A stretch of DNA of 64,000 bases, taken from positions 3,100,001 through 3,164,000 of the forward strand of contig PYIU01000007.1 in the NCBI GenBank assembly GCA_003415625.1, given 5' to 3'. How positions within the stretch are numbered: the first letter of the stretch is position 1; the number at the start of each line of letters is the position of its first letter. Below are positions 22,301 through 35,782 of the stretch, in pieces. This stretch comes from Aquanectria penicillioides (Eukaryota > Ascomycota > Sordariomycetes > Hypocreales > Nectriaceae). The notes beneath the pieces are model-generated. The model was not told the origin of the DNA, made no database searches, and saw only the letters and a list, made by a program, of their open reading frames with translations. The position numbers and the translations under genes are program-made.

Positions 22301-22754
22301 TGTGCCTCCTCCTCTCCATTGACATTCGACATTGACATAACCATTGCCATTGTCTCTCGTGCGCCACTGACGATTTGACTCTCGCCCAATCAACCCATGC
22401 CCCGGCCTGCCTCGGCTTCTTCCACACGCCCACCTTATCCGCGGGGCCGCCATCTTGATACCAAACCCGCTCCTCGGCCTTGACTCATTCTTTCACGTAC
22501 CGCACCCACGCTCCCTGCTCTCGTCCAGCGCGCGCCTGCGCTCTCTCCTCCTCCTTCTCCCTCGCAGATTCCTCAATGTCGGCGCCGTGAGTCCCATTGC
22601 CCGCCTGCAATTTTCCCTTTTCCCCCTCCGGGCGCTCGCCGCAGACGCTTTCCGGTCGTCTCTCTCTCGCTCTCCCTCCACCCGAGCTTTCGCCCGACCG
22701 AGTCCGAGCCCCGAAGTCTTTTGAAGCCTTTCGCCAAATCACAATTCTCCTGTC

Positions 22755-24423
22755 ATGTCGTGGAAAGCCTCGGAGCGCCTGATGGACACTATCCGCCACT
22801 ATGCCAAGTTTCCGGCGACCGGCGTCAGTCTGCGCCAGATGGTCCAGTTCGGCGAGAAGCCCTCGGTCGGTACGTTTGTCTGCTGGCTGCCGCCGCATCT
22901 GGAGCTCGAGCTCGAGCTCGGCTCCAAGCCTCTTTTCGCCGCTGACCCATCTCTCCAGGCACTCTGTTCCGAGCCTCGCAGTTCCTCGCCGAAGAGCTCC
23001 CCATTCGCCTTGCTCACCGAGTCCAGGAGCTCGACGAGCTTCCCGACGGGCTCAATGAGATGCCATCCGTCATCAAGGTCAAGGACTGGTACGCCCAGTC
23101 TTTCGAGGTACGCCGCAAGCGCCCCCAACCCACCACCCATGACGGCCGCGGTGCGTTGCCATGATGCGCCGCGCTTCCCTCGTCTAGTTTTTTTGTTGTT
23201 GAAGCCGTCGCCACGGCCAATCCCTCGCCATCCTCTGCTGCGCATGCTGACGCTCCTCCCAGGAAATCACCCAGCTACCTCGGCCAAACCTCGACAAGGA
23301 TACCCGCACCCGCCTCATGAAGCCTGGCAAGTCCTACGGGCGCCAGGCCGTCCGCCTCCCCGCCGCTACGCCCAATCCCTCGATTGACGAGGGCGAATCC
23401 TCGGGCTGGGGCGGTCTCCAGTCCAATTGCAACGGCAATGGCAACGGCCGCAGCAAGGCCGTGACGCGCCGCTATTTCGCCGTCGTCGACGACTCTACGG
23501 ACTGGCCCGCCGACCTCCACTTCTACAACCAACGCTTCGCCCAGACTCTTCACCAGATCAAGCGCCGCCACGATGGTGTCGTCACCACCATGGCCCAGGG
23601 CATCCTCGAGTACAAGCGCAAGCGCCAGCGCATGCAGATTGACAGCACCATCCAGTCCTTCCTCGATCGCTTCTACATGTCCAGGATCGGCATCCGCATG
23701 CTAATTGGCCAGCACATTGCCCTAACCGACCAGAGCCACCATCGCGACCCCGCCTACGTGGGCATCATCTGCACCAAGACCAACGTCCAGGACCTCGCCC
23801 AGGAGGCCATTGAGAACGCCCGCTTCGTCTGCGAGGACCACTACGGCCTGTTCGAGGCCCCCAAGATCCAGCTCGTCTGCAACCCCAACCTCAACTTCAT
23901 GTACGTCCCCGGCCACTTGTCGCACATGCTCTTCGAGACGCTCAAGAATTCCCTGCGCGCTGTCGTCGAGACCCACGGCATGGACAAGCAGGCCTTCCCT
24001 GTCACCAAGGTCATAGTCGCCGAAGGCAAGGAGGACATTACCATCAAAATCTCTGACGAGGGCGGCGGCATCCCTCGCAGCGCCATCCCACTCGTCTGGA
24101 CCTACATGTACACCACTGTCGACCGCACCCCGAGCCTGGACCCGGACTTTGATAAGAGCGATTTCAAGGCCCCCATGGCCGGTTTTGGTTACGGACTGCC
24201 CATTTCGCGACTCTACGCACGTTACTTTGGAGGTGACCTGAAGCTCATCAGCATGGAAGGGTAAGTTGCCAGACTTTTTTTCCGCCACCCAAACCCCCCC
24301 CTCTCCTCCACCCCTCCCTCGCTTCCCCTAAAGTCGCCTCACCTGCTCATACTCTCCAGATACGGTACCGATGTCTACCTCCACCTCAACCGCCTCTCAT
24401 CCTCTTCGGAACCCCTTCAATAG
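22755..24423 (+). CDS. Mitochondrial pyruvate/branched-chain dehydrogenase kinase (PDK/BCKDK family)
   Basis: Four exons (22755-22869, 22959-23107, 23263-24260, 24360-24423) give 441 residues. The N-terminal helical domain opens MSWKASERLMDTIRHYAKFP and continues RASQFLAEELPIRLAHRVQE, then FLDRFYMSRIGIRMLIGQHI, all diagnostic of mitochondrial alpha-ketoacid dehydrogenase kinases. The GHKL ATP-binding half has the N-box (ETLKNSLRAVVE), G1 (SDEGGGIPRSA) and G2 (GFGYGLPISRLYARYFGGDL), then YGTDVYLHL. The enzyme phosphorylates serine on the E1-alpha subunit in the matrix and so shuts down acetyl-CoA production. A low-complexity Asn/Gly insert (about residues 121-135) is unusual. Fungi carry two or three paralogues, and I cannot assign this to Pkp1 or Pkp2 type with confidence. 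Confidence 0.93.
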
Positions 24424-25627
24424 CAATTACACACCGCCGGCGCATCATCCCTCCCCCTAGTCCTTCGCAAACGTCTCAAGGACCGGGAGGTTTCGGAACG
24501 AAAACAAGTGGGCGATGCCGAGGCGGTGGTGAACGCACCCCCGCGAAGCAACTTCAGCAGTTCCCAGGAAGTTTAATAATTGAAAAAAAAACAAGACATT
24601 TTTTTTTTCGACGGGAGGACATTTTTAACGAGTAAACTCACACATAAATGAAACGAAGGGAAAGAAATGCCCAACTATGAGGAGGCTATATATCTATATC
24701 TCATATACCTTTTATTCTTCTTCGTTTTTCTTCTAACGTTGTTGGAAGAACTTAACCACAACTCGATAAAGAGAACAAAGTTCTTTTCTTTCATCACAAT
24801 TACACCAAAGGATGCATGACGACACCCCTGCGCATCCAGGACACGGCGTATCAGCAAAGGCCGCAAGGGGCAAGTGTACGAACCGACAAAGGGCATATTA
24901 TACGAGGAGGATACAGATGACGACTCCCATTGAGAGGGGGAAATTGAATGTGGCAATCAAGGAGGAAAACTGCTGGGCCTGTGTGTATGATGGATGGCAA
25001 GGGTTTCTTTTTTTTTCCCGCAGAAGGGACGAGACATACGAATTGGAGAGGAATTTGGGCACCGGACAAGGGATGGAGGCGGCTCTGTTGTCTGCAACCA
25101 TGCATGCATGTACAGGGGGGGGTAAAAACCACTACGGGAGTCGGGTTCATGGGTAGGAAATATCACTGCGTTCTATTGTCTTTGGATACTTGAAGCACCG
25201 GGATCGTCGCTGGGTGACTCAATGCGGCACAAGGTGAAGGCAGGGAGTGACATCATGTCATGACAGCAGCCTTTCAAGCGAAATGCGCTGATCTGATTCC
25301 ATTATTTCGCCAACCGAATTGTCGGTTGCATTATTTGAATCTAGCCCTCTCATTCGATTTCAACCCTTGCCTAGCTCCTTTTTCAATCCTTGGTTCGATC
25401 TGAGAGCACATCATCCAGGGGTTCGAAAGCCGAGCGCCCAATGCCGAACACACCACAGTCCGCTCATGAGCATCGGTGAGTGCTGGTCAGCGCGGCGAAA
25501 AAGCACTCACCGGCTCGTGGTTCACCCTGTTTCGTGGTACCATATCGGCGCCTTCGATCACCCCACGGCCCAACTTCGTTGCAACTAGGTCCAGAATGGG
25601 GGCTGAATATTGACTCTATGAAACCAC
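24424..25627. other. Convergent 3' region
   Basis: About 1.2 kb between the 3' ends of the PDK gene (+) and the Stc1-domain gene (-). It has A and T runs near 24580-24610 that may belong to 3' ends. No coding feature was recognised. Confidence 0.5.
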
Positions 25628-27024
25628 TCAGTAATCCGAATCGTCCGAGTCGCAATAATTCATTCGGCGCTGTCGATCAATATCAGGGTCGATGTGCTTA
25701 GCTTTGGTGTGAGTCAGGATTGGCTGCTTCTTGAGCTCTGACTGAGGGATGCGAGACTGTCGATTGTAAGTGTTTTATGAATGGAGTGGGGGGCAGGGGC
25801 AGCCCTCACCTCACTGGACTTGGGCCATTGACTCTTCCCTCTGGTTGCAGGCTCGGCCTGGGGTGCTGAGGTGATGTTCCAGTTCCCGATAACGTTAGGG
25901 TCATCTTGAGCGTTACTTTTGCTCGTAGATGTTGACGCCGTACTTGAGCAGCTCGAGGCTTGAGTTGGGCTTTTTATGGCCTCGTGTTGCTTTCCACTCG
26001 GGTCCCACGCATTGTAGGGAATCTGCCGAGACTCTTGAGCCTCCTCCCTATGCTTCCGAAGCGTCGTTGCGATAGATATACTATGAGTGGAGGCAGCCAT
26101 CCTAAGATGAGGCGGCAGATTGCCCAGATTTCGCGAGTCCCCAGTTTCCGAAGACGCGTCGGTGGTTGATCTTGTGGCCGACTGACTTCCTTGAAGACGC
26201 CCTGCCAAGTGGGGAGGCAACACTCTGGATGTCGATGACATCGATTCGCCAGAAATACTAACAGCGTCGGCCTTTGATCCGGATTTCGCCGAGCGTTCGT
26301 CCAAGACTTTCGATAGCAGCCTACTCGCACGACCATCTGGCTGGTCAAACGCATCCAGATCCGCCAGCCCGAGAGAAGCAAAATCAGATATGGGGGCCTA
26401 AATCAGTCAGAACGGGTTTCGAGGCAATCAGCCTGGCATACCTGGGGTAGTCCATCATCGTCAAAAAAGTCAGCGGTGTCGGTAAATCCAGTCTGCCAGA
26501 CCTCTGTGTTTTCTTCTTCCGCAGAAATATGGCCCGTCTGCAGAGGAGAGGGAGTCACACTGGGTTCTTGTGTCTCAGTCCAAGCGGTGCATCGCGTACA
26601 TATCTGCCAAAGTTAGCATCGTTCGGCCTGTTCGTTGAAACACTAACGTATTCTTCATTCTTGAGAGTATTCTTGCTGAATCCTTCTTTGGGTGTGATCA
26701 AGCCACAGACTTCGCACCGAAACTCGATACGAGACTTGGAGGTGTGTTCACGACATGTCATGCCAGAGTGTGCGGAGTTTATCTTTCCAGTGCTTCGCAA
26801 GACGAGGTTCTGCTGGTTCTGTGAGAATGCATCCAGAGATTTCCATTCGCCCCCGACTTTGCAACGATACCTAGATTGTCAACAACATGATTATGAACTC
26901 TCAGGGGAAACTTACCGAGTAGGGATTTCTCGCTCTGGCTTCCTGAAGAAGGGTCAGTTCAGGTTTTCACGAGGAACCACCAAACTTACGGTTGGTAGAC
27001 GCCTTTGTTCCTGTTAGGTGCCAT
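25628..27024 (-). CDS. Stc1-domain protein (putative RNAi-heterochromatin adaptor)
   Basis: Six exons (27024-26990, 26942-26916, 26870-26648, 26603-26442, 26397-25810, 25756-25628), one of only 27 nt, give about 387 residues. Reading through the last intron (25809-25757) would stop early, whereas splicing it gives an acidic end (MNYCDSDDSDY), so the spliced model is preferred. The Stc1-like zinc region covers residues about 21-105: YRCKVGGEWKSLDAFSQNQQ, GMTCREHT, FRCEVCGLITPKEGFSKN, then ICTRCTAWTETQEPSVTPSP. In fission yeast Stc1 links Argonaute to the Clr4 complex; filamentous-fungal homologues are little studied. The first zinc pair is degenerate (CKVGG instead of CxxC). The C-terminal half is Ser rich and probably disordered. 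Confidence 0.8.
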
Positions 27025-30000
27025 ACTTCTGAAGCCTCGAGATGGCCTCAGCGATGGAACGAATAATGCGGTTCGACAACGAGCCCAGTTGCGAGTGAGG
27101 GTGCGAATGAAAGGAAACAAGGTCAACACAACTTCAAGAGCCTTGATACTTGCTGCAACTCCGGTAGATCAAAGCGATGAGGACCATAAAGACAGCTGGA
27201 AAACCTTGGAATCTCCTATGCTGAGAGCATGTATCCACGACTTTTCGCCCGGGCTCGAGTGAGTGTTCAAAGTTAGGAAAGGAAAAATTGTTGGGGGTAT
27301 TGAGAAGGAAAACTTCAGTTTCAAGTTCTGTTGGCGAGGAAGGTGAGGATGAACTCAAGGTTGCAACTTGCCACAACATCTAGGATGCGAACTCGGCCAG
27401 AGGTAACACGTGCCGCACCCGATGCAGCCTTTGGGGCGTCGATGCGTGTAACGCTTTGGTGAAAGAGGCAGGCTAGAGAGGTAGGTTGAAGCCTTGGAGG
27501 TTCAGGAAAGATTTAGATGTTTATATCGGAACTGCAAACAACAGTGATTCAATGCTGCGCCTGTTGTGGTGGTGCAAACCATTCTCCTTGTTTGCACAAG
27601 AATATGGGCCTCTGTTTCCAGCATTCCAGGCACAAACGAAATCTGTGCTGCGAGGCAACCGCCAACACGTGGTAAACGGGTGAATGCATCCCCGAGACGC
27701 TCACAAGGCAATTTATGCATCCAGTTCATGAAATAGGCCAATTATTCTATTCCAGTAGGAAAATTCAGTCGCCTTGACTCTTGAGCATCCTCGCATGTGT
27801 CAACTTGCAGTACACGGCATCGAGTTCACATAGGCATACCCTAAAGCAATAGAAAGCTACCAATAGTATGGACTACTAATACGACGGCAATAAACTCAAA
27901 TTCGGTTTAGGTAATGAATTCCATCCAGGTCCTATCTGAGATTATTTCCGAGCTGAACAAGGATGTTCGTCTGTATCCATGTCCGCATACATCGAATAGT
28001 CCGGCGATCATCCCGGTCTTAACCTCTCGCAGAATTTACCTCTGCAAATCGGCCCAAAAGGACTCCACAACCCGAACCAACTCCTGTTCATCAAAGATGT
28101 TCAAAAATATTTTGTCATTCAAACCCGTTGACTGGGCATCTGTCCCAAACATGCGAAAGTGCCGGCATCCCCTTTTCTCACCGCCCTGATACCTCTACCT
28201 ACCCTATACCATTTTCTCTACACACGGTCCAGCGTTCACGTTCACCGCCCCCCAACGCAAGGGAAAACCGAACCACCGTCGGTTAGCCTGCTGCAGAACC
28301 CCAGACGGCCAACTGGCATGCTTCTCGACTCGGCGAGTCACGGAAACCCCTCAATGGAGCAAGGGCGAGCCGGGTGCCGGTGGGCGCCCCATGCCGAATC
28401 TCTGGCCAACTGTGTCGGGCACCGGCTCCTGGGGGTTGGGTGTGCTGGGCCCAGCGATACAGTGGCCTGGGTCTGGGTGTGTGTGTGTGAGCCGGTCTGA
28501 CAGCTTCATGATGCATCGTCGCGGCGGCCCTCGTGGAGGCTATTGGTGTTTCTGCCATGTCCGTACATAGAGAATCTGCGAGTGACTCTGCGAGTGACTG
28601 TCTCATCAGCCATATCAAGGCAAGGTGTTTTCTCCTTCAACATGTTCGTCACGCCATCTCGATGCAGTCTCTCCAAGCAAGAACCAATGTCTTCCCCAGT
28701 TTACCAGATTGTTTACAATTCGACGCATCGTCCCCCCCCCTCTCTGGTCTCCGCTCTCCGCTCGTAGGGAGCACACGATCACTTTGCCCTCACCGGTTCG
28801 GCCTTGGCGGGAACCGTCTGCTCATTCGTGGTGGGTTCTTGGAGAAACCAACATTGTACCTTCGTCCACCGTACCCACCAGAAACATGCAGCCGCGGGCC
28901 CAAGAGCCACGGGAAATGCAAGTTCTAGACCAAAAGTGCTCACCCCTATTTCCTTCCGGCAAGATGGGGATCAATCTGTTGCCCGAATGTCTAGGTCAGG
29001 ACTAAGGTATCCGCTGGATCTGGGGTAGACTTCTTCCAGACATGCAGCTGGGCGTCATGGCTGAGGCGAGCAGGATGCAGTCACCTTTCACACCGATGGA
29101 CCGAATCCCCTCTTACAAACCTTGAATTCCGACGTTTGTATCTGTGAGAGCTTGAGACAAAACTGTCAAGACGTCGCCTCCCCGAGACAGTCCGGTCATA
29201 AGGACGGACGGACTTCCCGTGGACCGCAAGCTAGGATCTCGATCCACCCAGATAGAGGCAAGCGGTGGGGGCGGGTGCGCTAGCTCTCGGCGGCCATCAC
29301 TTAAGTTTACTGCTGTGGATGAAAAACCAAGTTTTGATATCGAGGATTGTCGCTGTTTGTTTCATCGACCCGGATCGACGACAATTGCATTGCAGTGACG
29401 GCTCGCAAACAGGGTCCAGTTCGTATGGACGGATCAACAGCGACGCAGGTTCGCTGACAGGTAACCCAGACAGGCAGGCGAGGATCGACAGGCCATGGCT
29501 CAGGCTGTGTTGACGTGGATGCCGCATACGGACCAAAGTTGCCACATTCGTACTCTATCCACGCCAGTCGGCACTTGGACAACGTTGTTTTGCTTGGGCT
29601 AGCTTAATTAGGTGAATGGGAAAAACCAAGGTTCGTTCATGAGAAGGCGGGCAGACAGGGCGACACGTCCAGGGCAAGCCGGGGGTTGGGCCGCCGGCTG
29701 TGGAATCGGCTTGGAGCCGACGCCGACCTGAGTCGTCGACCGGCAAGGCTTCTCTTCTCTGCTCACTTCGCAACGGAACCGCTTTAGACTGGGCTCCAAA
29801 AGTGAGACCTGGCCCCTGAGGTGATTATGACCGGTTGGGCAAAGCAAGGACGAACAATTCCTCTGCACCTGAATGCCTCCTGCTGTGGACGTAGCCTTCG
29901 GCCGCTGGACGGTACTATCGGGCACTAGCTGTAGTAGCCGTCGAGGCCTATGCGCTGGGCTCTTGACTCGGTCGACGGCGAGTGGGGGCCACGGGGCGTC

Positions 30001-30614
30001 CCATCGGGAGGAACCCTGAGATGGGTGTCCTTCTCCACACCTGTCAACGAGACTAAATCCAGGGGGTCACCAGAGGCTGGGGAATGCAACAAAGGGACAC
30101 AGGACAGAAAAAGGAACACAAATAAAGAAAAAAAAAACGTTCATCCAGGGTCGAAGTGGGTGACTCCGCGGAGAATGGCATGGATAGCCGCTCGATATTC
30201 CATTCCAGACGGGCGGGTGGCTGGCAGCCCGAAGGTTGGGAACGTGCGACATAGCAAAGCAGACCGCCACACTCACACGAGAGGCATTTTGATATATCGG
30301 AATTGGCGTTTTAATTTTTCATCGTGGGAATCAAGGCGCCGAAAGGGACGCCACGGGAAAAGAAAACTTTTGCACTCACGGTTGACAGAATATGAGAGGG
30401 CACGGGGAGGAAGAAAAATGTGACAGAAAAACTAGTGGAGAGCAGGCCACACACACCAGTTGCCAGACAAGGGAAAGATGGCATTGGCAATTGGCCGGGG
30501 CTGAAGCTACTGTGGATGGCACGCATGCTCACGCATATTCAGGCACATTACTGCAAGGGGAAAACTGGCAGCGAATTCCCCAACCCAGGAGCTGACAAGA
30601 AACAAAAACAGGGA

Positions 30615-30640
30615 ACACACACACACACACACACCACACA
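30615..30640 (+). repeat. CA dinucleotide microsatellite
   Basis: About ten ACAC units followed by CACACA variants, inside the 10.5-kb gene-free region. Confidence 0.85.
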
Positions 30641-33065
30641 TACTCGCATCCTCACACAGCATCGCACATAGATCCACATACAGGCAATTCACTCACACAA
30701 AGTCATTCTCTCGTCGGCTCCCCCTCCCCTCCTTCTGAACCCCTCTAAACGGATCTCGTAGCCGTCTTATCTCCCGCCCGCCGAGGGGTCTAACAAGAGG
30801 GGCGACCCGTCAGCCACCATCGCCAACCACGGGCTCAGAGATGCGTGAACGGGCCTCAACGAGGATCTTATGCGTATCTGTGCGCATTGAAAAAAAAAAC
30901 AATTTCGGGCAGGGAGCTTCCCAGACGGCATCCGGGCACTGCGAAGGCGCTTCTGCCACCGGGTGACGTGAGAGCCGACGAGAAAGGGTGAGAAAGGCGC
31001 TCGCTAACTCGCAGCACGCAACCAAGCAAGCTCCGTGATATGGATGGGGGACCAGGGTTGAGGAAGTAATTCGCATAAACGTCCGCACCCCTAAGGTCCG
31101 TTAGGTTGCCCACCCCTTCGAGGTTGGGCCCCCAATTCAAGGCCCCCTCCTGCTCCCATCCTGCTGCTCTATTTCTGATCTGGCGGATCGTGCCCTAGGG
31201 TCAAGGAAGATGGCCGCATCGCAGCGCATGCTCATCCGTCCTGCAGAACCGCCCGCGCGCGCGTCCGCAGAGCGACAGGCGCAGCGTTGGTGATGTGTGG
31301 ACTCAATGCTCCCGGGAAAAGCCCCATTCTGGCGGTTCCCGGCGAGATGTCGCGTTTCACTTTGCGAGACCCGACCTGCTTTGGCGGCCGGGCGACAAGG
31401 CGCGGGCTCAGTGAGCGAGGAATTGGAGGGGAGGCATCCAATGCGCATCCAGATCGAATCAAAAAGCAACGAGGGGGAGGGGAAAGAGGGATGAGAGGCT
31501 GCCACTCTAACCAGGTGGTGGGTGGTGGCACCGTACCTACCTACAGGACTGTCCTGTGCGTCCATACCTGCAACATTGCCATGGCACGAGCGAGCACAAC
31601 ACGACGGCAGAGAGGGATCGACAACCAGGGCGTCCGCTCTGTTGGGGGACACCTGATTGGGATGTGGCCAGGATTGCACTTGTTGTAGAAGGACTTGAAC
31701 CCAACCCTTTCACATCACACACTGCAACATGGCCTGTCCATCCCCAGGAGCATCGTCGATGCTATCTTCTCTTTCCTCTGGTGTGTCCCCCCCGGTTCCG
31801 CGACAGGGCAATTTCCGTGCTCCGGGGCCATGTTTCCTTTGTATTGGGACCATTTCCCGGCGCCTGTTTAGCACCGTCGTTCTATTATTGAAGCCCCAGG
31901 GTCTGGGTATCGTTGATTGATGATTCATCCTTCCCCCCTCCCTAAGGAAACACACTCTCTCGTGCACTGACTGGGGTGCGGCGGAGCGGGAGAGATGGAT
32001 TAGACGGACCGAAGGGTTTAGTATTTTATTTTGGACCGCAAGGGCCATGTTGGTAGAACCCCGGGGTACCTGCCACCGCGCCAGCAGTACGGACGCAGGC
32101 ACGCATTCCGAGCGCGTTGTAGATGTAGCCCAGCTGTTGCGCTTGGTCTTGGTTGGTGGTTGGTAAGGTTGGGGCTGACCCATAAACCCCTGGCGGCGGC
32201 CCCACACTCCGGAGGTTGGCTCGAGGGACGATGCCTATGTCGAGGTTGGCGTCGTCTCAAAACCCGTCCACGATTCTTGCGGTTCAGGTTCTGGAGGGAT
32301 GGGATGGGACGGGCTGGGATGGGAACACGAAAATGGGGTAATTTGGGGGGGATGAAAATTTTTCGAGAGCACATCAGCAGTCGCAGTACTAGTTAATACC
32401 AGGGACAGAGGAGGTCCTCAAACAAAGCCAGTGTCGTGCCCATGCAAGCACTTGAAGACGTTGGGAATCCGGCTTGGACGGGACGACTGCAGTTCTTGGC
32501 CCCCTTCCCCAGGGCGAGAAGGGCGCACGTACCTGAATGCTACGCTGCTCACGTACCTGAGATGGAAGCAATACAAGCGAATACGTGCAGGCATTTGGAC
32601 GGGACATGTGGGCTCTAGAACAGCATTCCGTAACATCGCCTCTCGTCCATTGTCCACGATCCTTCGCCTATCCCCGTGAGCGGCGTGCATTGGGCATTGA
32701 TCCGAGGCAACGGAGACCCGCGGTCTGGTTCCTGCGCATCCCTGCCCTCTCCAAGCTCTGCTCTGGGCTGGAAGCACATACAGCATTGTGCATATGCAGT
32801 AAAATGTGTGGAATTGCCCGGCAAGGCCAAGCCCGCTGTGTTGAGTTCAGTTGTCAATCAATCATCTTGCTCTCTCTCGTATGCCGGAGTTATGCCCTGG
32901 TGTCGTAGACAGAGCTGGATTGGACAACGTGCCCTCTTTCGCCTCACTGCGCGTGGGGACCCATTGTCCGTACACGTGTGTGACAGGGGATTGTACGTTT
33001 CGAATATGCTGCCTCATCACGGCGGGCTCAAGTAGGTGGCTCGCATTGAATCGTCCAGTCCAGCG

Positions 33066-33092
33066 CCTCCCGCACCTCCCGCACCTCCCGCA
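33066..33092 (+). repeat. Three tandem copies of a 9-bp unit (CCTCCCGCA)
   Basis: Perfect copies at 33066, 33075 and 33084 in non-coding sequence. Confidence 0.85.
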
Positions 33093-35763
33093 CTGTAGAT
33101 GCGACATTGGATATTCAAGCACGCACTCGCGCACTTGACTTTGACTTTTCTCGCGGCATCTAGGTTCCGTCATCGAGCGGCGGCTCTCATCCCCGGAGCG
33201 CATCCCATCATTCATCTCTCATCACCCATTCCCCTCCATCCCTCCTTCGTCTCTCAATTGCCCCCCTCCTCTGGCTCCTCCTCCACCCCCCTTTTCCCTC
33301 CCAGATCCTGGATAAACCTCTCCACCGTTACAAGGCACGGCCAGCAGGGACCAAAAGACACTTTATGAGGCTAAACGGCCAGTTTGATTACAGCCCCCCA
33401 GCGTCCGGGCGCTGGACGACGGGCTTGAGAGGGCAGGAGGGTTAAGCTAACAGCCAAGACCGACAAGGGTCGGCCCCGAAAAAAGAAAAGCCGATGGCTC
33501 TGGGAGCGCGCGACGGCGTGCCTCGTGGAGGGGCGGCCCCGGGAGCCAATTCATGCGACCCAAGGCGCCGAAGAAGGACCCCAAGACAGTCCACCCAGAG
33601 GCTCCAGAGGCACCCAGAGGCCCAGTGTGAGCCAAAGAGACGAGTTCAAAGTCTACTATCGACGACAGGACGCCCGGAAGACATGGCCTCGCGGGTCCCC
33701 TCTTGTTTCCCTTTCGGTCGCTGACGGCCAGAGACGAGAGGCCCGTCGAGACCATCGCCAGACTCCAGACACTCTTCGGGCTGGGCCTTGTCTGACGGCC
33801 GGCTTGGCATGGCTGCTGGATTGGAAGAGGGATGCTGCGCACGAATGGGAAGTGTGGGCGACGGGTCCGCGGAACGGGGCTGGTGGCTTTGCTGGCAGCC
33901 TTGTCATTCACTTGGGCTCGTCACTGGCGAGAGTTAGAGTGTGCCTCGTGGGCGCGCGTGTAAGCACCTACTGCGTGCCGTATCACGCTCCGCACCGCAA
34001 TGCCGTGGTGTGTGTCAATTCTCATCCGACCCGAAGACGCTCTCGGACACGCGGGGCGCGCGTGAGCGATGCGATGGCTACCGGCCGACGCGAACCAGAC
34101 GCCAACGAGTGCCCATGACTGTGATAATGAACAATGAATGGGAGCAAGCCCCCCGGGATGGATAGATTGCCCTTCCCACTTTCATCTCTTTCATCAATGT
34201 CAACGGACGGCGACACCCCCAAACCCTGTCCCCTGGTAAAGTCGTCGTGACGCTCTCATGGCTCGTCCAAATTGCCCACGCGGGTGTGACCCCGGGGACG
34301 ACGGGCGTTTAGCCCCTCAGCCCAAAATTGACCCAAATTTGTCCTAAATTGCAAATTCAGATGTCCCCAGTTCTGAGCCTAACGAAAAGAAGAAACGAAA
34401 GGGAAACATCAGTAGAAGGGTCCTTTGGGGAGGCGGACCAGTCTTCTGGCACCGCTCCCCAGGACTTGGGACCCGCTAGCGAGATTGGACCTAAATCGCT
34501 CGTACTCTGTGGTCCCGTGTGGTTCTTCTCTTTCTCTAGGGAAAAGGCTGACGTTCCGGCGCTGTTCTGGCTGGTTGGCTGGATGTTCGTGTTACTCGTC
34601 ACGTCCAAAGCGACCGGACAGGCGACGGCGGCGGCTCTAGCTGGTGCTGTGATAATGACAGACGAATTCTGTGATGAGGATGGGTTTTGTGATGGCAAGG
34701 CTTGCCGGGGTGGCATTCGTCGATACTTGGTAGATGCCATCCTTGGGACGGGACGCCGCAGGTTGACGCACCCCCCGGCGAACCACTGGTGATGAGTGCC
34801 ATTGACTCGTCGATTTGATTCATTCAGTCATTCATGCTAGCGAGCGAGGGGCCCTGGACGTGGATGAGTCGAAGGAAATCCCAGGATTTGCCAGCCCCGC
34901 GCACCAGCACAAGACCAGTCCGAGCCCTCACTTTGTGGCCCCCAAGCCAAAGAGCCAAAGCCACAGCCAGAGCGAGAGCCAGAACTGGAGGGCCAGGACC
35001 TAACCCAAAGGAGCCCAGCCACCATGATCCATGATCCCTTTCGTCCTCCCCCCGTGCCAACCCAGATGCCCTCCCATACCAGCGGCGCGTCCGCGTCTAC
35101 CTCAACCACGTCCCGCGTCCAAAGAGCGCTGGAGGAGGCCATCCATCTTGGCTGGTCCTCTGACCCCTCTGCTCTGTCACTGGCCACGACTGGGGGTGCC
35201 TTCTGACACACCCTTCGTGGCCCTCGAGTTGTCAGGCCCTTGGGGCGTTTTCTCTCGATATAAGTGGGTTGGGAGGCGGTCGTACAGTGTCCAACAATTG
35301 GAGACGGTCCTGGTCTTTGTCTGTCATTCCTAGACCTGACTTGATGCTGGAGCGGAGGCCTTTGCAAGCCTTGTCTGTCATTTGGGTCCTGACTCTGTCG
35401 ACCGTATCTCTGACAAACCTAGGCCAATGCAGGCTGGGAACACCCCACGTACCTGACTGGTGACCTATCTTTCCCCGTATCCAAACCTGACGGCCAAATC
35501 AACGCCAGTCGCCCACCAGCTGCCGCTTGTCAGTCCGCTTGATAGTCCGCCGGGTGGCCCATTCATCATGTAAATGCACAGCGCCCGCGGGCACACTGCT
35601 TTTCGCACGAGCGCTGTGGCTGTCGCGCGCAGGGCCACTGTGGGTTTCTAGCTGCACTGTGAGGCAAGAAGCTGGATTTGGGAAGGAAGAAGAGAAGAAC
35701 ATGTTGCATTGGGCTTCCCTCAGCTGTGTGTTTGTGCATCCAACAGCTCCGTCCACTGCAGCG

Positions 35764-35782
35764 GCAGCAGCAGCAGCAGCAG
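35764..35782 (+). repeat. CAG trinucleotide microsatellite
   Basis: About six consecutive CAG units in the gene-free region. The frame reading through it (35527-35928) is not supported as a gene. Confidence 0.85.

Larger units (their letters stand above)
19240..22754. other. Divergent intergenic region (coiled-coil gene / PDK)
   Basis: About 3.5 kb between the two divergent start codons. Overlapping open frames on both strands (such as 19567-20085 and 20243-20725) show no domain and look like GC-rich chance frames. The region holds a 10-bp tandem repeat at 21051-21100 and a CT-rich tract before the kinase gene. Confidence 0.5.

Noticed and set aside
33525..34118. 197-codon plus frame in the 10.5-kb gene-free region
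   Set aside because: Arg-rich chance-like composition and overlapping frames on both strands; no domain.
34328..34792. 154-codon plus frame with a hydrophobic segment
   Set aside because: An equally open minus frame lies over it and no family is recognised; the hydrophobic stretch alone is not enough.
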